DNA of 64,000 bases from Brevundimonas sp. NIBR10 (GCF_027912515.1 NZ_CP115464.1:2604001-2668000), one strand, 5' to 3'. Counted from the first letter of the stretch, positions 29,389-39,399 are shown. Translations and numbers: made by a program. Notes: generated by a model not told the origin, from the sequence alone.

Positions 29389-30964
29389 GGCGAACACTAA
29401 CACGGCCGGTCCGCGGGGCGGAACGCTCCGGCTCGTGCTGGGCGACCAGCTGTCGGACAATCTCAGCGCGCTCGCCGACCTCGATCCGGACCGCGACATC
29501 GTGCTGATGGCCGAGGTGCGCGACGAGGCCACCTATGTCCGCCATCACAAGCAGAAGGTCGCCCTGACCTTCGCCGCCATGCGCAGCTTTGCCCTGCGGC
29601 TGGAGGCGCGGGGGATCACGGTCCGGTATATCCGGATCGACGACCCGGCCAACACTCATTCGATCGTCGGCGAAATGCACCGGGTCCTGGACGATCAGCC
29701 GGGCGAGGCGATCGTGATGACCGAATGCGGGGAGTGGCGGCTGGCCCAGGCGCTTGCGGGGTTTGCCGCTGTGGTCGAGGGGCGCGGCATTGCCGTCGAT
29801 ATCCGCCAGGATGACCGGTTCATCTGCTCTCACGACCGGTTCCGGCGCTGGGCCTCGGGCAAGAAGCAGCTGACGATGGAGTTCTTCTATCGCGAGATGC
29901 GTCGCGAGACCGGTATCTTGCTCGACGACGGCAAGCCGGTCGGGGGGCAGTGGAACTACGACGCAGAGAACCGACGGAAACTGACCAAGGGCATCCGGCC
30001 GCCCGAACGGCTGCGGACGCCGCCCGACGCTGTAGCGCTCGAGGCTATCGCCGACGTGGCGCGGCTGTTTCCCGACCATTTCGGCGATCTGGATGCCTTC
30101 GGCTGGCCGACGACGGCGGAACAGGCCGAGGTGGTGCTGACCGACTTCCTGGCGAACATCCTGCCGGGTTTCGGCGACTGGCAGGATGCGATGGCGCACG
30201 GCCAGCCGTGGATGTGGCACGGGCTGATCTCGACCTCGATCAACCTCGGCCTGCTCGATCCGCTCGATGTCTGTCGCCGCGCCGAGGCGGAGTATCGCTC
30301 GGGCCGGGCGCCGCTGAATGCGGTCGAGGGTTTCATTCGCCAGATCATCGGCTGGCGCGAGTTCGTGCGGGGCATCTACTGGCTGAAGATGCCGGAGTAC
30401 GGGGCTCGCAACTTCCTCGACGCAGACCGGGTGCTACCCTGGTTCTTCTGGTCGGGTGAGACCGACATGACCTGCGTCGCCGACGTCGTGGCGACGAGCC
30501 GAGACAACGCCTATGCCCATCATATCCAGCGGCTGATGGTCACGGGCAATCTGATGATGCTGCTGGGCGTGCATCCGGACGCGGTCGATGACTGGTACAT
30601 GACCGTCTATGCCGACGCCTATGAGTGGGTGGAGATGCCCAATACGCGGGGCATGGCGACCTTCGCCGACGGCGGGATCATGGGCACCAAACCCTATGCG
30701 GCGTCCGGGACCTACATCGACCGGATGAGCGACTATTGCAGCGGCTGTCGCTATGACGTGAAGGCCAGGACCGGGGAGGGGGCCTGCCCGTTCAACCGGC
30801 TCTACTGGGGGTTCCTGGAGCGCAATCGGCCGCGCCTGCGCGACAACCACCGCCTCGCCATGCCCTATCGGACGCTGGACGGTTTCGGCGAAGAGCGACG
30901 CGCGGCCCTGCTGGCCGAGGCGGAGGCGACGCGGACGATGCTGGGGGCCGTGCCTCAATCGTGA
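29387..30964 (+). CDS. Iron-sulfur (6-4) photolyase / bacterial cryptochrome (PhrB/CryPro type)
   Basis: A 525-residue FAD and Fe-S flavoprotein that repairs (6-4) photoproducts or senses blue light. It opens TLRLVLGDQLS, the mark of the deoxyribodipyrimidine photolyase-related family. Four cysteines, Cys363, Cys451, Cys454 and Cys467, have the same spacing as the cluster ligands I recall for Agrobacterium PhrB (350, 438, 441, 454), a constant offset of 13. The FAD region includes NAVEGFIRQIIGWREFVRG. It neighbours a class I CPD photolyase in convergent orientation, overlapping it by ten bases. Confidence 0.9.
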   Translation: MANTNTAGPRGGTLRLVLGDQLSDNLSALADLDPDRDIVLMAEVRDEATYVRHHKQKVALTFAAMRSFALRLEARGITVRYIRIDDPANTHSIVGEMHRVLDDQPGEAIVMTECGEWRLAQALAGFAAVVEGRGIAVDIRQDDRFICSHDRFRRWASGKKQLTMEFFYREMRRETGILLDDGKPVGGQWNYDAENRRKLTKGIRPPERLRTPPDAVALEAIADVARLFPDHFGDLDAFGWPTTAEQAEVVLTDFLANILPGFGDWQDAMAHGQPWMWHGLISTSINLGLLDPLDVCRRAEAEYRSGRAPLNAVEGFIRQIIGWREFVRGIYWLKMPEYGARNFLDADRVLPWFFWSGETDMTCVADVVATSRDNAYAHHIQRLMVTGNLMMLLGVHPDAVDDWYMTVYADAYEWVEMPNTRGMATFADGGIMGTKPYAASGTYIDRMSDYCSGCRYDVKARTGEGACPFNRLYWGFLERNRPRLRDNHRLAMPYRTLDGFGEERRAALLAEAEATRTMLGAVPQS

Positions 30965-32445
30965 GGATATTCGGTCTTGCCGCTGACCCGTTTCAGCGCG
31001 GCCAGCGCCCGGTCACGCGCCTGCGCATGATCCACGAGCGGCCTCGGATAGTCGTGGCCCAGCCGTAAGCCGATGCCCCGCGTGACCTCGACCGGCGCGG
31101 TCCAGGGGGCGTGCAGGTATTTGTCGGGCAGGCGGGCGATCTCGGGCACCCATTTGCGGACATACTTGCCGTCCGGATCGAACTTCTCGCCCTGGGTGAT
31201 CGGGTTGAAGATGCGGAAATAGGGGGAGGCGTCGGCACCGGACCCCGCCACCCACTGCCAGTTCTGGACGTTGGACCCCAGGTCTGCATCGACCAATGTG
31301 TCCCAGAACCAGGCCTCGCCCCGCCGCCAGTCGACCAGCAGGTCCTTGATCAGAAAGGAGGCGACGATCATCCGGACCCGGTTGTGCATCCAGCCGGTCT
31401 TCCACAACTGCCGCATCCCGGCATCGACGATCGGATAGCCGGTCTGGCCCCGCGTCCAGGCCGTGAAGCCCGCGTCGTCGTCCAGCCAGGGGAAGGCGTC
31501 GTACTCGGGCCGGAACGCCTTGTCCGTCATCTGCGGGAAGTGGTGCAGCAGGTGGGCCGAGAACTCGCGCCAGGCGATCTCGGCGATGAATTTGTCGGCT
31601 TCGGCCGCCGGGACCTTGCCGTCCGCCGCCGCGTCCCGGGCCGCCGCGATGGCGCGCCACGGGCTGATCTCGCCCCAATGCAGGTGGGGCGACAGGCGGC
31701 TGGTGGCTGGCAGGGACGGGATGTCGCGGCCCTTGCCGTAGTGGTCCAGTCCATGTTTCACGAACCGACCGAGCGCCGCCGTCGCCCCCGCCTCGCCCGG
31801 CGTCCAGTCGAAGCCCCGCGACCAGTCGGGTCGTGTGGGGTGAAGACCCCATGTGTCGATGTCATCGCTCTCGAGCTTCGGCCCGCCCGACAGATCGCGC
31901 GGCCCCGTGGTGTGCGGCGGCGCCTCGGTGGCGGCCAGCAGGGCGTTCTTGAAGGGTGTGAACACCTTGTACGGCCCGCCTGAACCGTTCAGCACCGAAC
32001 CGGGCCGCGCCATCAGCGCCCCGTTGTAGCCCTTGCACTCAACCCCGTCGGCCTTCAGCCCATGGGCGATGTCTGCGTCGCGGGCCCAGGCGTCGGGCTC
32101 GAACAGCCGGTTCATGAAGACGGTGTCGGCCCCGGTCTGATCGATCAGCCGACGCAGCTCGGCTTCCGAATCGCCGCGCCTCAGGATGAGTTCGGCCCCG
32201 CGTTCCTTCAGGCTCTCGGCCAAAGCCCGCAGCGACTTGTCCAGCCACCACATGGACGCCGCGCCCCTGGACCGCCCATCGCCGGCATCGTCCAGGATGT
32301 AGACCGGGATCACCGGCCGTCCCGTCTCTGCCGCGTGGTTCAGGGCGGGGTTGTCGGCCAGGCGCAGGTCGCGGCGGAACCACAGGATGACCGGGGCGGC
32401 GTCGTCGGTGGTCACGCGGGCGAACTCCGTGATATCTTGAATCAA
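30955..32445 (-). CDS. phr: Deoxyribodipyrimidine (CPD) photolyase, class I
   Basis: Repairs cyclobutane dimers with blue light. The 496-residue protein has an N-terminal antenna domain ([20 protein letters not shown], residues about 18-37). The C-terminal FAD domain carries [34 protein letters not shown] and the [20 protein letters not shown] core with its conserved tryptophans. The start at ATG 32445 includes about 15 extra N-terminal residues; a later start is possible. Divergent from kdsA and convergent with the Fe-S photolyase. Confidence 0.9.
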   Translation of the reverse strand: MIQDITEFARVTTDDAAPVILWFRRDLRLADNPALNHAAETGRPVIPVYILDDAGDGRSRGAASMWWLDKSLRALAESLKERGAELILRRGDSEAELRRLIDQTGADTVFMNRLFEPDAWARDADIAHGLKADGVECKGYNGALMARPGSVLNGSGGPYKVFTPFKNALLAATEAPPHTTGPRDLSGGPKLESDDIDTWGLHPTRPDWSRGFDWTPGEAGATAALGRFVKHGLDHYGKGRDIPSLPATSRLSPHLHWGEISPWRAIAAARDAAADGKVPAAEADKFIAEIAWREFSAHLLHHFPQMTDKAFRPEYDAFPWLDDDAGFTAWTRGQTGYPIVDAGMRQLWKTGWMHNRVRMIVASFLIKDLLVDWRRGEAWFWDTLVDADLGSNVQNWQWVAGSGADASPYFRIFNPITQGEKFDPDGKYVRKWVPEIARLPDKYLHAPWTAPVEVTRGIGLRLGHDYPRPLVDHAQARDRALAALKRVSGKTEYPHD

Positions 32446-32530
32446 GCTGGCGAAGACGCCACCTCAGCGCCCCATAGCCGTGGCAAGGGCCGCACGCCAT
32501 AAGCCCGCATCAAGTCCGAAGGTTTCGCCC

Positions 32531-33397
32531 GTGAGTGCTCCCCAGACCGTCATCACCCTGTCCGGAAACGGGATCACCCGGCCGGTTGTCATCGGCGGCG
32601 GGGCCCGCATCGCCTTCATCGCCGGCCCCTGCCAGCTGGAAAGCCGCCAGCACGCGCTGGAGATGGCTCACGCCCTGAAGGAGATCGGTGAGCGGCTGAA
32701 CGTCGGCATCATCTACAAGACCAGCTTCGACAAGGCGAACCGCACTTCAGCGGGCGCGGCGCGGGGCTTCGGGCTGGAGGGGTCGCTGCCGATCTTCGCC
32801 GAAATCCGCGAGGTCACCGGTCTGCCCGTACTCACCGACGTCCATACCGAGGAACACTGCCGGATCGCGGCCCAGGCCGTTGATGTGCTGCAGATCCCGG
32901 CCTTCCTGTGTCGTCAGACCGACCTGCTGCTGGCCGCCGCCGCGACCGGCAAGGCGATCAACGTCAAGAAGGGCCAGTTCCTGGCCCCCTGGGACATGAA
33001 GAACGTCATCGCCAAGGTCACCGGCGCGGGAAACCCGAACGTCATGGCGTGCGAACGCGGTGCCAGCTTCGGCTACAACACCCTGGTCAGCGACATGCGG
33101 GCCCTGCCGGTCATGCGCGACATCGGGTGCCCGGTGGTGTTCGATGCGACCCATTCGGTGCAGCAGCCGGGCGGGCAGGGGACGTCGTCGGGCGGCCAGC
33201 GGGAGTTCGTGCCGGTGCTGGCGCGTGCGGCCGTCGCGGTCGGCGTGGACGCCGTCTTCATGGAGACCCACCAGGACCCGGACAACGCCCCGTCCGACGG
33301 CCCCAACATGGTGCCGCTGAACCAGTTCGAGGCCCTGTGCGCCGAACTTCTGGCCTATGACGACCTGACCAAGGCCCGGATGGCGAAGGCCGCCTGA
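32531..33397 (+). CDS. kdsA: 3-deoxy-D-manno-octulosonate 8-phosphate synthase
   Basis: Condenses arabinose-5-phosphate with PEP to KDO-8-phosphate for LPS inner core. I use the GTG at 32531 ([14 protein letters not shown], 288 residues, normal length) with GAAGG eight bases upstream; an ATG at 32480 would add an unusual basic tail. Family marks: [56 protein letters not shown]. First of the LPS genes kdsA-hldE-hldD, 18 bases before hldE. Confidence 0.93.
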   Translation: MSAPQTVITLSGNGITRPVVIGGGARIAFIAGPCQLESRQHALEMAHALKEIGERLNVGIIYKTSFDKANRTSAGAARGFGLEGSLPIFAEIREVTGLPVLTDVHTEEHCRIAAQAVDVLQIPAFLCRQTDLLLAAAATGKAINVKKGQFLAPWDMKNVIAKVTGAGNPNVMACERGASFGYNTLVSDMRALPVMRDIGCPVVFDATHSVQQPGGQGTSSGGQREFVPVLARAAVAVGVDAVFMETHQDPDNAPSDGPNMVPLNQFEALCAELLAYDDLTKARMAKAA

Positions 33398-33415
33398 ATC
33401 CGGTAGTTCGGCGAC

Positions 33416-34876
33416 ATGGCTGAACACACCCTCGACCTCGGCGCACTTCAGGGCCTGCTGGACCGCGTGCGCGGGCTAGAGATCGCCTGCGTCGGCGACC
33501 TGATGCTGGATCGATATGTCTACGGCGACGTGACGCGCCTGTCGCCGGAAGCGCCGATCCCTGTGCTGAAGTCGAAGCGGACCGTGTCCATGCCCGGCGG
33601 GGTGGGGAACGTGGCTCGCAACGTCGCGGCCCTGGGCGGGCGGGCGCGACTGGGTGCTGTTGCGGGACAGGATGTCGCCGGTGACGAATTGGTCGCCCTC
33701 GTCGCCGCTGAAGCCGGCGTGGCCGACTTTATCGACCGGCCGGACGCCGCCTCGACCATCGTCAAGACGCGCTTCGTCTCGGCCGGGCAACAACTGCTCA
33801 GACTGGATGACGAGCAGGTTTCGGTTGGGGTGTTCGACCGCGAGCAGGTCTTCACGGGAGCCTCGGCCATTCTGTTGTCCGACTACGACAAGGGGGTCGT
33901 CACCGAACGGCTGATACGGTCGGCCCTGTGGGCGGCAGAAGGTTCGGGCGCGCCCGTGATCGTCGATCCCAAAGGACGGGACTTTGCTCGTTATGGTGCG
34001 GTGACCGTCATCAAGCCAAACGCCTCCGAACTGGCAGGGGCCACGGGCCTGCCGGTGGACACAGACGCCGAGATCGAGGCGGCGCTGACTGCGTTGCTGG
34101 AGGCCACGACGGCCAAGGCCATCGTCGTCACCCGAGCCGGCAAGGGGATGTCGCTGGCCGAGCGGGGCAAGCCTGTGAAGCATTTCCCCGGCCGGGCGCG
34201 GGAAGTGTTCGACGTCTCGGGTGCCGGCGACACCGGGCTGGCGGCTTTGGGGTTGGCCCTGGCGGCAAGGGCGTCGCTGGAGCAGGCGGTTCAGCTGGCC
34301 ATCCTGGCGTCCGGCGTCGTGGTCGGAAAGAGCGGAACGGCGGTGGTCAGCCCCACCGAATTGATCGACGCCGAGATGAGCCAGCACGCCTCTCTCGCCC
34401 ACGCAAAGGTCACGCCGCTGGACGATCTGGCCGCCCAGGTCGAGGCGTGGCGGGCGATGGGTCTCAAGGTCGGTTTCACCAACGGCTGTTTCGACATCCT
34501 CCACCGGGGGCACGTCGCCTATCTGGCGCAGGCGCGGTCGTGGTGCGACCGGCTGGTGGTGGCGCTGAACACCGACGCCTCGGTCAAGCGGCTGAAGGGT
34601 GAGGGTCGGCCGGTCAACGACCTTGACAGCCGCGCCGTCGTCATCGGCGGCCTTGCCAGCGTCGATCGGGTGACGAGCTTTGACGACCCCACGCCCATCG
34701 CCCTGATCGAACGGCTGCGCCCCGACGTCCTGATCAAGGGAGCCGACTATACGCGCGAGGGTGTGGTCGGCGGCGATCTGGTCGAGAGCTGGGGCGGCGA
34801 GGTCCGTCTGGCGGCCTTTCAGGACGGGTATTCGACGACGAAGACGATCGAGAAGCTGTCGGGAGATGCGACATGA
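33416..34876 (+). CDS. hldE: Bifunctional heptose-7-phosphate kinase / heptose-1-phosphate adenylyltransferase
   Basis: Makes ADP-D-glycero-D-manno-heptose for the LPS core. The N-terminal PfkB/ribokinase domain (residues about 20-320) has GDLMLDRYVYGDV, MPGGVGNVARN and the anion-hole DVSGAGDTGLAAL. The C-terminal nucleotidyltransferase (from about residue 350) has FTNGCFDILHRGHVAYL and DVLIKGADYTREGVVG. At 486 residues it is the fused enzyme. It overlaps hldD by ATGA, so kinase, transferase and epimerase are co-translated. Confidence 0.94.
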   Translation: MAEHTLDLGALQGLLDRVRGLEIACVGDLMLDRYVYGDVTRLSPEAPIPVLKSKRTVSMPGGVGNVARNVAALGGRARLGAVAGQDVAGDELVALVAAEAGVADFIDRPDAASTIVKTRFVSAGQQLLRLDDEQVSVGVFDREQVFTGASAILLSDYDKGVVTERLIRSALWAAEGSGAPVIVDPKGRDFARYGAVTVIKPNASELAGATGLPVDTDAEIEAALTALLEATTAKAIVVTRAGKGMSLAERGKPVKHFPGRAREVFDVSGAGDTGLAALGLALAARASLEQAVQLAILASGVVVGKSGTAVVSPTELIDAEMSQHASLAHAKVTPLDDLAAQVEAWRAMGLKVGFTNGCFDILHRGHVAYLAQARSWCDRLVVALNTDASVKRLKGEGRPVNDLDSRAVVIGGLASVDRVTSFDDPTPIALIERLRPDVLIKGADYTREGVVGGDLVESWGGEVRLAAFQDGYSTTKTIEKLSGDAT

Positions 34877-35871
34877 GGAAGATGATCGTCGTCACCGGCG
34901 GGGCCGGCTTCATCGGCTCCAACATCGTCGCCCGGTTGACGGCCGAGGACACTTACGACGTGGTGGTCTGCGACCGGCTGGAGACCGCCGATCTGGCCAA
35001 GTGGAAGAACCTGGCCAAACACCCGATCGCCGACTTCTGGGCCCCCGAAGACCTGTTCGAGATGCTGGAGCGTCACGCTGAGGTCATCGAGGCCGTGGTG
35101 CATATGGGGGCGATATCGGCGACGACGGAGCCGGACGCCGACCTGATCCTGAGGACCAACTTCACCCTGTCGCGCGACCTGTGGGACTGGTGCTCGATCC
35201 GCGACGCGCGGTTCATCTATGCGTCGTCGGCGGCGACATACGGCGACGGTCTGGACGGGTTCGAGGACGACGACAGTCTTTCGGCTTTGTCTTTGCTGCG
35301 TCCTCTAAACGCTTATGGTTATTCGAAAATGCTGTTCGATCAGTATGCTGCTCGGCAGTCTGATCGGGGCCAGTCGCCCAGCCAGTGGGCGGGGCTGAAA
35401 TTCTTCAACGTCTATGGCCCCAACGAGGGTCACAAGGGGTCGATGAAGTCGGTCGTGGCCCAGATATGGCCCAAGGTGGCGGCGGGCGAGACCGTCACCC
35501 TGTTCCGCTCGCACAACCCCGACTACGCCGACGGCGGCCAGATGCGGGACTTCGTCTTCGTGGACGACGTGGTCGATATCGTCATCTGGTTGCTGGACAG
35601 CCCGCACGTCTTCGGTGTGTTCAACGCCGGTTCGGGACAGGCGCGGTCCTTCCTTGATCTTGCCAAAGCCACCTTCGCGGCGGCGGGCAAGACGCCGTCG
35701 ATCGCCTATGTCGACACGCCCGAGGTCATCCGCGACAAGTATCAGTATTTCACCGAGGCCCGGATGGAGCGGCTTCGCGCGGCGGGCTATCCCGGTCAGT
35801 CCACACCGCTGGAAGAGGGTGTCCGGCGCTATGTGCAGGACTATCTGGCCACTCCGGATCCAAATCGGTGA
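34873..35871 (+). CDS. hldD: ADP-L-glycero-D-manno-heptose 6-epimerase
   Basis: Epimerises ADP-heptose at C6, the last step before heptose transfer to LPS. A 332-residue extended SDR protein with the NAD(P) loop VTGGAGFIGSNI near residue 6, the active-site YGYSKMLFD (Tyr-x-x-x-Lys), FFNVYGPNEGHKGSM, and MRDFVFVDDVVD. ATGA-coupled to hldE and GTGA-coupled to the DUF3089 gene. Confidence 0.93.
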   Translation: MRKMIVVTGGAGFIGSNIVARLTAEDTYDVVVCDRLETADLAKWKNLAKHPIADFWAPEDLFEMLERHAEVIEAVVHMGAISATTEPDADLILRTNFTLSRDLWDWCSIRDARFIYASSAATYGDGLDGFEDDDSLSALSLLRPLNAYGYSKMLFDQYAARQSDRGQSPSQWAGLKFFNVYGPNEGHKGSMKSVVAQIWPKVAAGETVTLFRSHNPDYADGGQMRDFVFVDDVVDIVIWLLDSPHVFGVFNAGSGQARSFLDLAKATFAAAGKTPSIAYVDTPEVIRDKYQYFTEARMERLRAAGYPGQSTPLEEGVRRYVQDYLATPDPNR

Positions 35872-36977
35872 AGCGGTCCCGCCTGACCCTGCGGCAGACG
35901 ATCGGCTGGGCCGGTTTCGCCCTGGTCGGGCTGCTGGTCGTGGCCGTGGGGGTGTGGCGGGGCGACATCCTGCGGGCCGCGCTGGACCCCCAGGTCCCGT
36001 TCCAGACCTATGACCCACCGCCGGCCCCGGACTATGGTCGCTCCGACAGCTGGGCCCTGTTGGAGGCGCGGACACCGGGGGCGGGACCGGCGGCCGTCTT
36101 CTTCGTCCACTCGACCACCTACGACGGCGGGCGGGAGTGGAACGGGCCGATCGATGACCGCGAGGCCGACGCCTATCTGAAGCGGGTGGTGATCCCCAAC
36201 TATGCCGGGCCGTTCGAGCGGTCGGGCGCGGTCTCGGCGCCCCGCTATCGACAGGCCAGCCTCTATACCCGGCTGACGCTGCGGGCCGATGCCAGGGACG
36301 CCCGGGCTTTCGCCTATCGCGATATCGCGGCCGCCTTCGACGCCTTCGTGGCGGCCCATCCCACGGGGCCGATCGTGCTCGCGGGGGTGGAGCAGGGGGG
36401 CGAGCTAATCGACTGGCTGGTCCGCGAGCGGATCGCGCCGGATGCAGCCCTGCGCAGCCGTCTGGTCGCCGCCTATCTGATGGACACGATCGTTGCCGTG
36501 GACGCCCTGAACCCGGCGGTGCCTGGCTGCGCGTCGCGCGGGCAGGTGGGCTGTGTCGTCGGCTTCTCCCAGGTCGGGGACGACGACAACGGGGCGGCGG
36601 GGCGCCGGCTGCGCCGCGCTCTGGTCTGGAACGAGAAGGGCAGGCTGGTCGAGCTCACTGGCCGGGCCGCCCTGTGCGTCAACCCGGTGACCGGCAGTCC
36701 GTCGGGCGAACTGGTGCCTGCGCGGCGGCATCTGGGGGCGGCCAACGCGACGGGGCTGGAATGGGGCGTCCGCCCGGCCTTCCTGGACCGGCTGGTGACG
36801 ACCCAGTGCCGGGGCGGCCTGCTGCGTCACAGCTTCCCGAAATCCGAGGCCTTCAAGGAGGTCGGTGACTGGGCTGATCGACGAAAGGCGCGTCAATACA
36901 ACCTGTTCTACGCCGATATTGAGGCGGATGTGCAGGCCCGGCTGGGGGCCTGGCAGGCGAGGAATCCGAACGGCTAA
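35868..36977 (+). CDS. DUF3089 family protein, membrane-anchored, with an altered nucleophile elbow
   Basis: A 369-residue protein. An N-terminal hydrophobic segment (residues about 12-30) anchors or exports an alpha/beta-hydrolase-like DUF3089 domain (FFVHSTTYDGGREWN near residues 78-92). The family elbow, normally GHSQG, reads GVEQG at 173-177, so the expected serine is Glu175. The protein is therefore probably not a serine hydrolase. The GTG start overlaps the hldD stop, placing it in the LPS operon. Its stop interlocks with the convergent recG stop (CTAA). Confidence 0.78.
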   Translation: MKRSRLTLRQTIGWAGFALVGLLVVAVGVWRGDILRAALDPQVPFQTYDPPPAPDYGRSDSWALLEARTPGAGPAAVFFVHSTTYDGGREWNGPIDDREADAYLKRVVIPNYAGPFERSGAVSAPRYRQASLYTRLTLRADARDARAFAYRDIAAAFDAFVAAHPTGPIVLAGVEQGGELIDWLVRERIAPDAALRSRLVAAYLMDTIVAVDALNPAVPGCASRGQVGCVVGFSQVGDDDNGAAGRRLRRALVWNEKGRLVELTGRAALCVNPVTGSPSGELVPARRHLGAANATGLEWGVRPAFLDRLVTTQCRGGLLRHSFPKSEAFKEVGDWADRRKARQYNLFYADIEADVQARLGAWQARNPNG

Positions 36978-39070
36978 TCCAGCCCCGTCCGGTCGTTACG
37001 CCAGTCGAACAGGGCTTCCAGCACCTGAACCGCTTCCCCACGCGGCGACGTCAGGTCGGGGTCGCGGCCCAGCACCAGCCGGGCATCGTCGGCGGCGGCC
37101 AGCATCAGGCCGCGATGCCGGATCGGGTCGGCGAAGCGGTAGGCGGGAAAGCCGCTCTGTTTGAGGCCCAGGGGATCCCCGCCGCCGCGCAGGCGAAAGT
37201 CCTCCTCGGCGATCTCGAACCCGTCCTCGGAGCGGCGCAGGGTCTCCAGCCGCTCGCGGGCGGTGTCGCCCAAGCCGCCGTCGGTCCCGCCGCCGCCGTA
37301 CAGCAGGATACAGGCGCTGGACTTGGCCCCACGTCCGACCCGGCCGCGCAGCTGATGCAACTGGGCCAGGCCGAAGCGGTCGGCGTGTTCGATGACCATG
37401 ATCGAGGCATTGGGCACGTCGACGCCCACCTCGACCACGGTGGTGGCGACCAGCAGGGGCAGGCGGCCGTCAGCGAAGTCGGCCATGACGGCCTCGCGCT
37501 GGGCCCCCGGCATCTGGCCATGGGCGAGGCCGACCTCGAGCCCCAGGATGCGGCGCAGGTCGGCGGCGCGTTCCTCGGCGGCGGCGAGATCGGAGGCCTC
37601 GCTTTCGGCCACCAAGGGACAGATCCAGTAGGCCTGGGCCCCGCCCTCGATCGCGGCCTTCAGTCGGGCGGCGACCTCGCCGATCCGGGCGAGCGGCAGA
37701 ACGGCGGTGGCGACCGGGGTACGGCCCGGCGGCTTTTCCATCAGGCGGCTGACGTCCAGTTCGCCGTACTGGGTCAGCTCCAGCGTCCGGGGGATGGGGG
37801 TCGCCGACATGGTCAGCAGGTGGACGCCGCCGATGCGGGGATCGCCCTTGGCCTGAAGCCGCTGGCGCTCGTTGACGCCGAACCGGTGTTGTTCGTCGAT
37901 GACGGCCAGGGCCAGGCGGTCGAAGCGGACGGCATCCTGGAACAGGGCATGGGTGCCGATGGCGACCTGGGCCCTGCCGGTGGCCAGGGCGTCGAGCCGG
38001 TCGCGGCGTTCGGCCGGGGTGTCACGGCCAGTCAGCATTATGGTCGGGGCACCGGCGGCCTCCAGCATTGGGGCAAGACGCTGGAAATGCTGGCGGGCCA
38101 GGATCTCGGTCGGAGCCATCAGAACCGCCTGAAAGCCGCTGGAGGCGGCATCCGCCAGGGCCAGCAGGGCCACCGCCGTCTTGCCCGAGCCCACGTCACC
38201 TTGCAGCAGCCGCCCCATCTGTTCGCCGGAGGCCATGTCGCGGCGGATCTCGGCGACGGCCTGGGCCTGGGCATTCGTCAGACGGAAGGGCAGGGCCGCC
38301 TCGACCGCCGCCGACACCGGGCCGGGCACGACCCGAGGGCCGGGGGTGATCGAGCGGGCCCGTCGCCGCCGGGCCAGGGCCAGCTGGTGCGCGAACAGTT
38401 CGTCATAGGCCAGTCGTTGCCGCGCCGGGGCCTCGGGGCCGAGGTCGAGCTCGGACTGGGGGGCGTGCAGGGCCTCCAGCGCCGGTCGCCAGCCGGGCCA
38501 ACCTTGCTTCGCCATCCAGGCCGCGTCCTGCCATTCAGGCAGGTCGGGCGCGGCGGCGAGGGCACCGATCGCCAGCTTGCGCACCACACGCGACGACAGG
38601 TTCGCGGTGCCGGGATAGACAGGCTCGATCGCCGGGATGTCCTCGCCCTTGTCCAGCGGCACGATCCAGTCGGGGTGGACGATCTGGACCTCGTTGTTGA
38701 AGCGCTCGACCTTGCCCGAGACCAGACGGCGCTCGCCGCGCGGCAGCTGGCGGTCGATATGCTGGGGGCTGCCACCGAACCAGACCAAATGCACGAAACC
38801 GGTCTCGTCCGAGGCCCGGACCTTGAGCGGGGCGCCCGGCTTGCCCGGCACGATCAGGCGGTCGACGGTCACGTCGAACACCCCGGTCTCGCCCTCGACG
38901 GCCTCGGCGGCGGTGGTGCGGCGGCGTCGGATCAGGCCGGTCGGGCCCAGGAAGACCATGTCACGGACCAGCGGCCCGGCCAGCTTCTGGACCAGGGGCG
39001 CGACCTTGGCCCCCACCCCCTTCAGGCTGGTGACCTCCGCGAACAGGGGAAAGAGAATCTGGGGCCGCAT
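36974..39070 (-). CDS. recG: ATP-dependent DNA helicase RecG
   Basis: A branch-migration helicase acting on stalled forks. The 698-residue protein has an N-terminal wedge/OB domain (VFDVTVDRLIVPGKPGAPL and following). A superfamily 2 helicase core follows, with Walker A GDVGSGKTAVALLAL, the DEQH box (VIDEQHRFGVNERQ), SATPIPRTLELT and the QLRGRVGRG motif VI. All key residues are present. The gene is divergent from sdhE-mfd across a repeat-rich 620-base gap. Confidence 0.95.
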   Translation of the reverse strand: MRPQILFPLFAEVTSLKGVGAKVAPLVQKLAGPLVRDMVFLGPTGLIRRRRTTAAEAVEGETGVFDVTVDRLIVPGKPGAPLKVRASDETGFVHLVWFGGSPQHIDRQLPRGERRLVSGKVERFNNEVQIVHPDWIVPLDKGEDIPAIEPVYPGTANLSSRVVRKLAIGALAAAPDLPEWQDAAWMAKQGWPGWRPALEALHAPQSELDLGPEAPARQRLAYDELFAHQLALARRRRARSITPGPRVVPGPVSAAVEAALPFRLTNAQAQAVAEIRRDMASGEQMGRLLQGDVGSGKTAVALLALADAASSGFQAVLMAPTEILARQHFQRLAPMLEAAGAPTIMLTGRDTPAERRDRLDALATGRAQVAIGTHALFQDAVRFDRLALAVIDEQHRFGVNERQRLQAKGDPRIGGVHLLTMSATPIPRTLELTQYGELDVSRLMEKPPGRTPVATAVLPLARIGEVAARLKAAIEGGAQAYWICPLVAESEASDLAAAEERAADLRRILGLEVGLAHGQMPGAQREAVMADFADGRLPLLVATTVVEVGVDVPNASIMVIEHADRFGLAQLHQLRGRVGRGAKSSACILLYGGGGTDGGLGDTARERLETLRRSEDGFEIAEEDFRLRGGGDPLGLKQSGFPAYRFADPIRHRGLMLAAADDARLVLGRDPDLTSPRGEAVQVLEALFDWRNDRTGLD

Positions 39071-39134
39071 GATTGGTCAAGCTATAGCGGCGCGCGTGGG
39101 GAGGCGCACCGGGGAACGGTGGATCAGGCTGCGG

Positions 39135-39223
39135 CCGGACTCTCCGGGCTCGAAAAAATAGAGTCCGAAGAGTCCGAAGAGTCCGGACTGTCCGGACTCG
39201 AAAAACAGAGTCCGAAGAGTCCG
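39135..39223. repeat. Two imperfect 41-42-base direct repeats with an internal 21-base palindrome
   Basis: Copies at 39135-39176 and 39183-39223 have a 48-base period and share blocks around GAGTCCGAAGAGTCCG and CTCGAAAAA. Between them, GAGTCCGGAC-T-GTCCGGACTC is a perfect inverted repeat. They lie in the recG-sdhE divergent gap, about 70-150 bases upstream of recG. Function unknown. The 9-base GAGTCCGAA unit repeats within each copy. Confidence 0.7.
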
Positions 39224-39399
39224 TTGAGTCCGGACTCTCTGAAGCGGACGGGGCACCTGGCGCAGGATTTCAAAGACCGGGATCGCAACGGCAGTCTACC
39301 ATGCCTCGAACCGTCGCCAGGTCGGAGCGGTCGAGAATCCCACGATCCCTTGTGGCGCAAGGGATTGGGGCGGCGAAGTTTGAAAGTTGGCTGGGGCAT

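Noticed and set aside
39135..39223. CRISPR-like array in the recG-sdhE gap
   Set aside because: Only two repeats are present, the spacer is six bases, the units are internally repetitive, and no cas gene is near.
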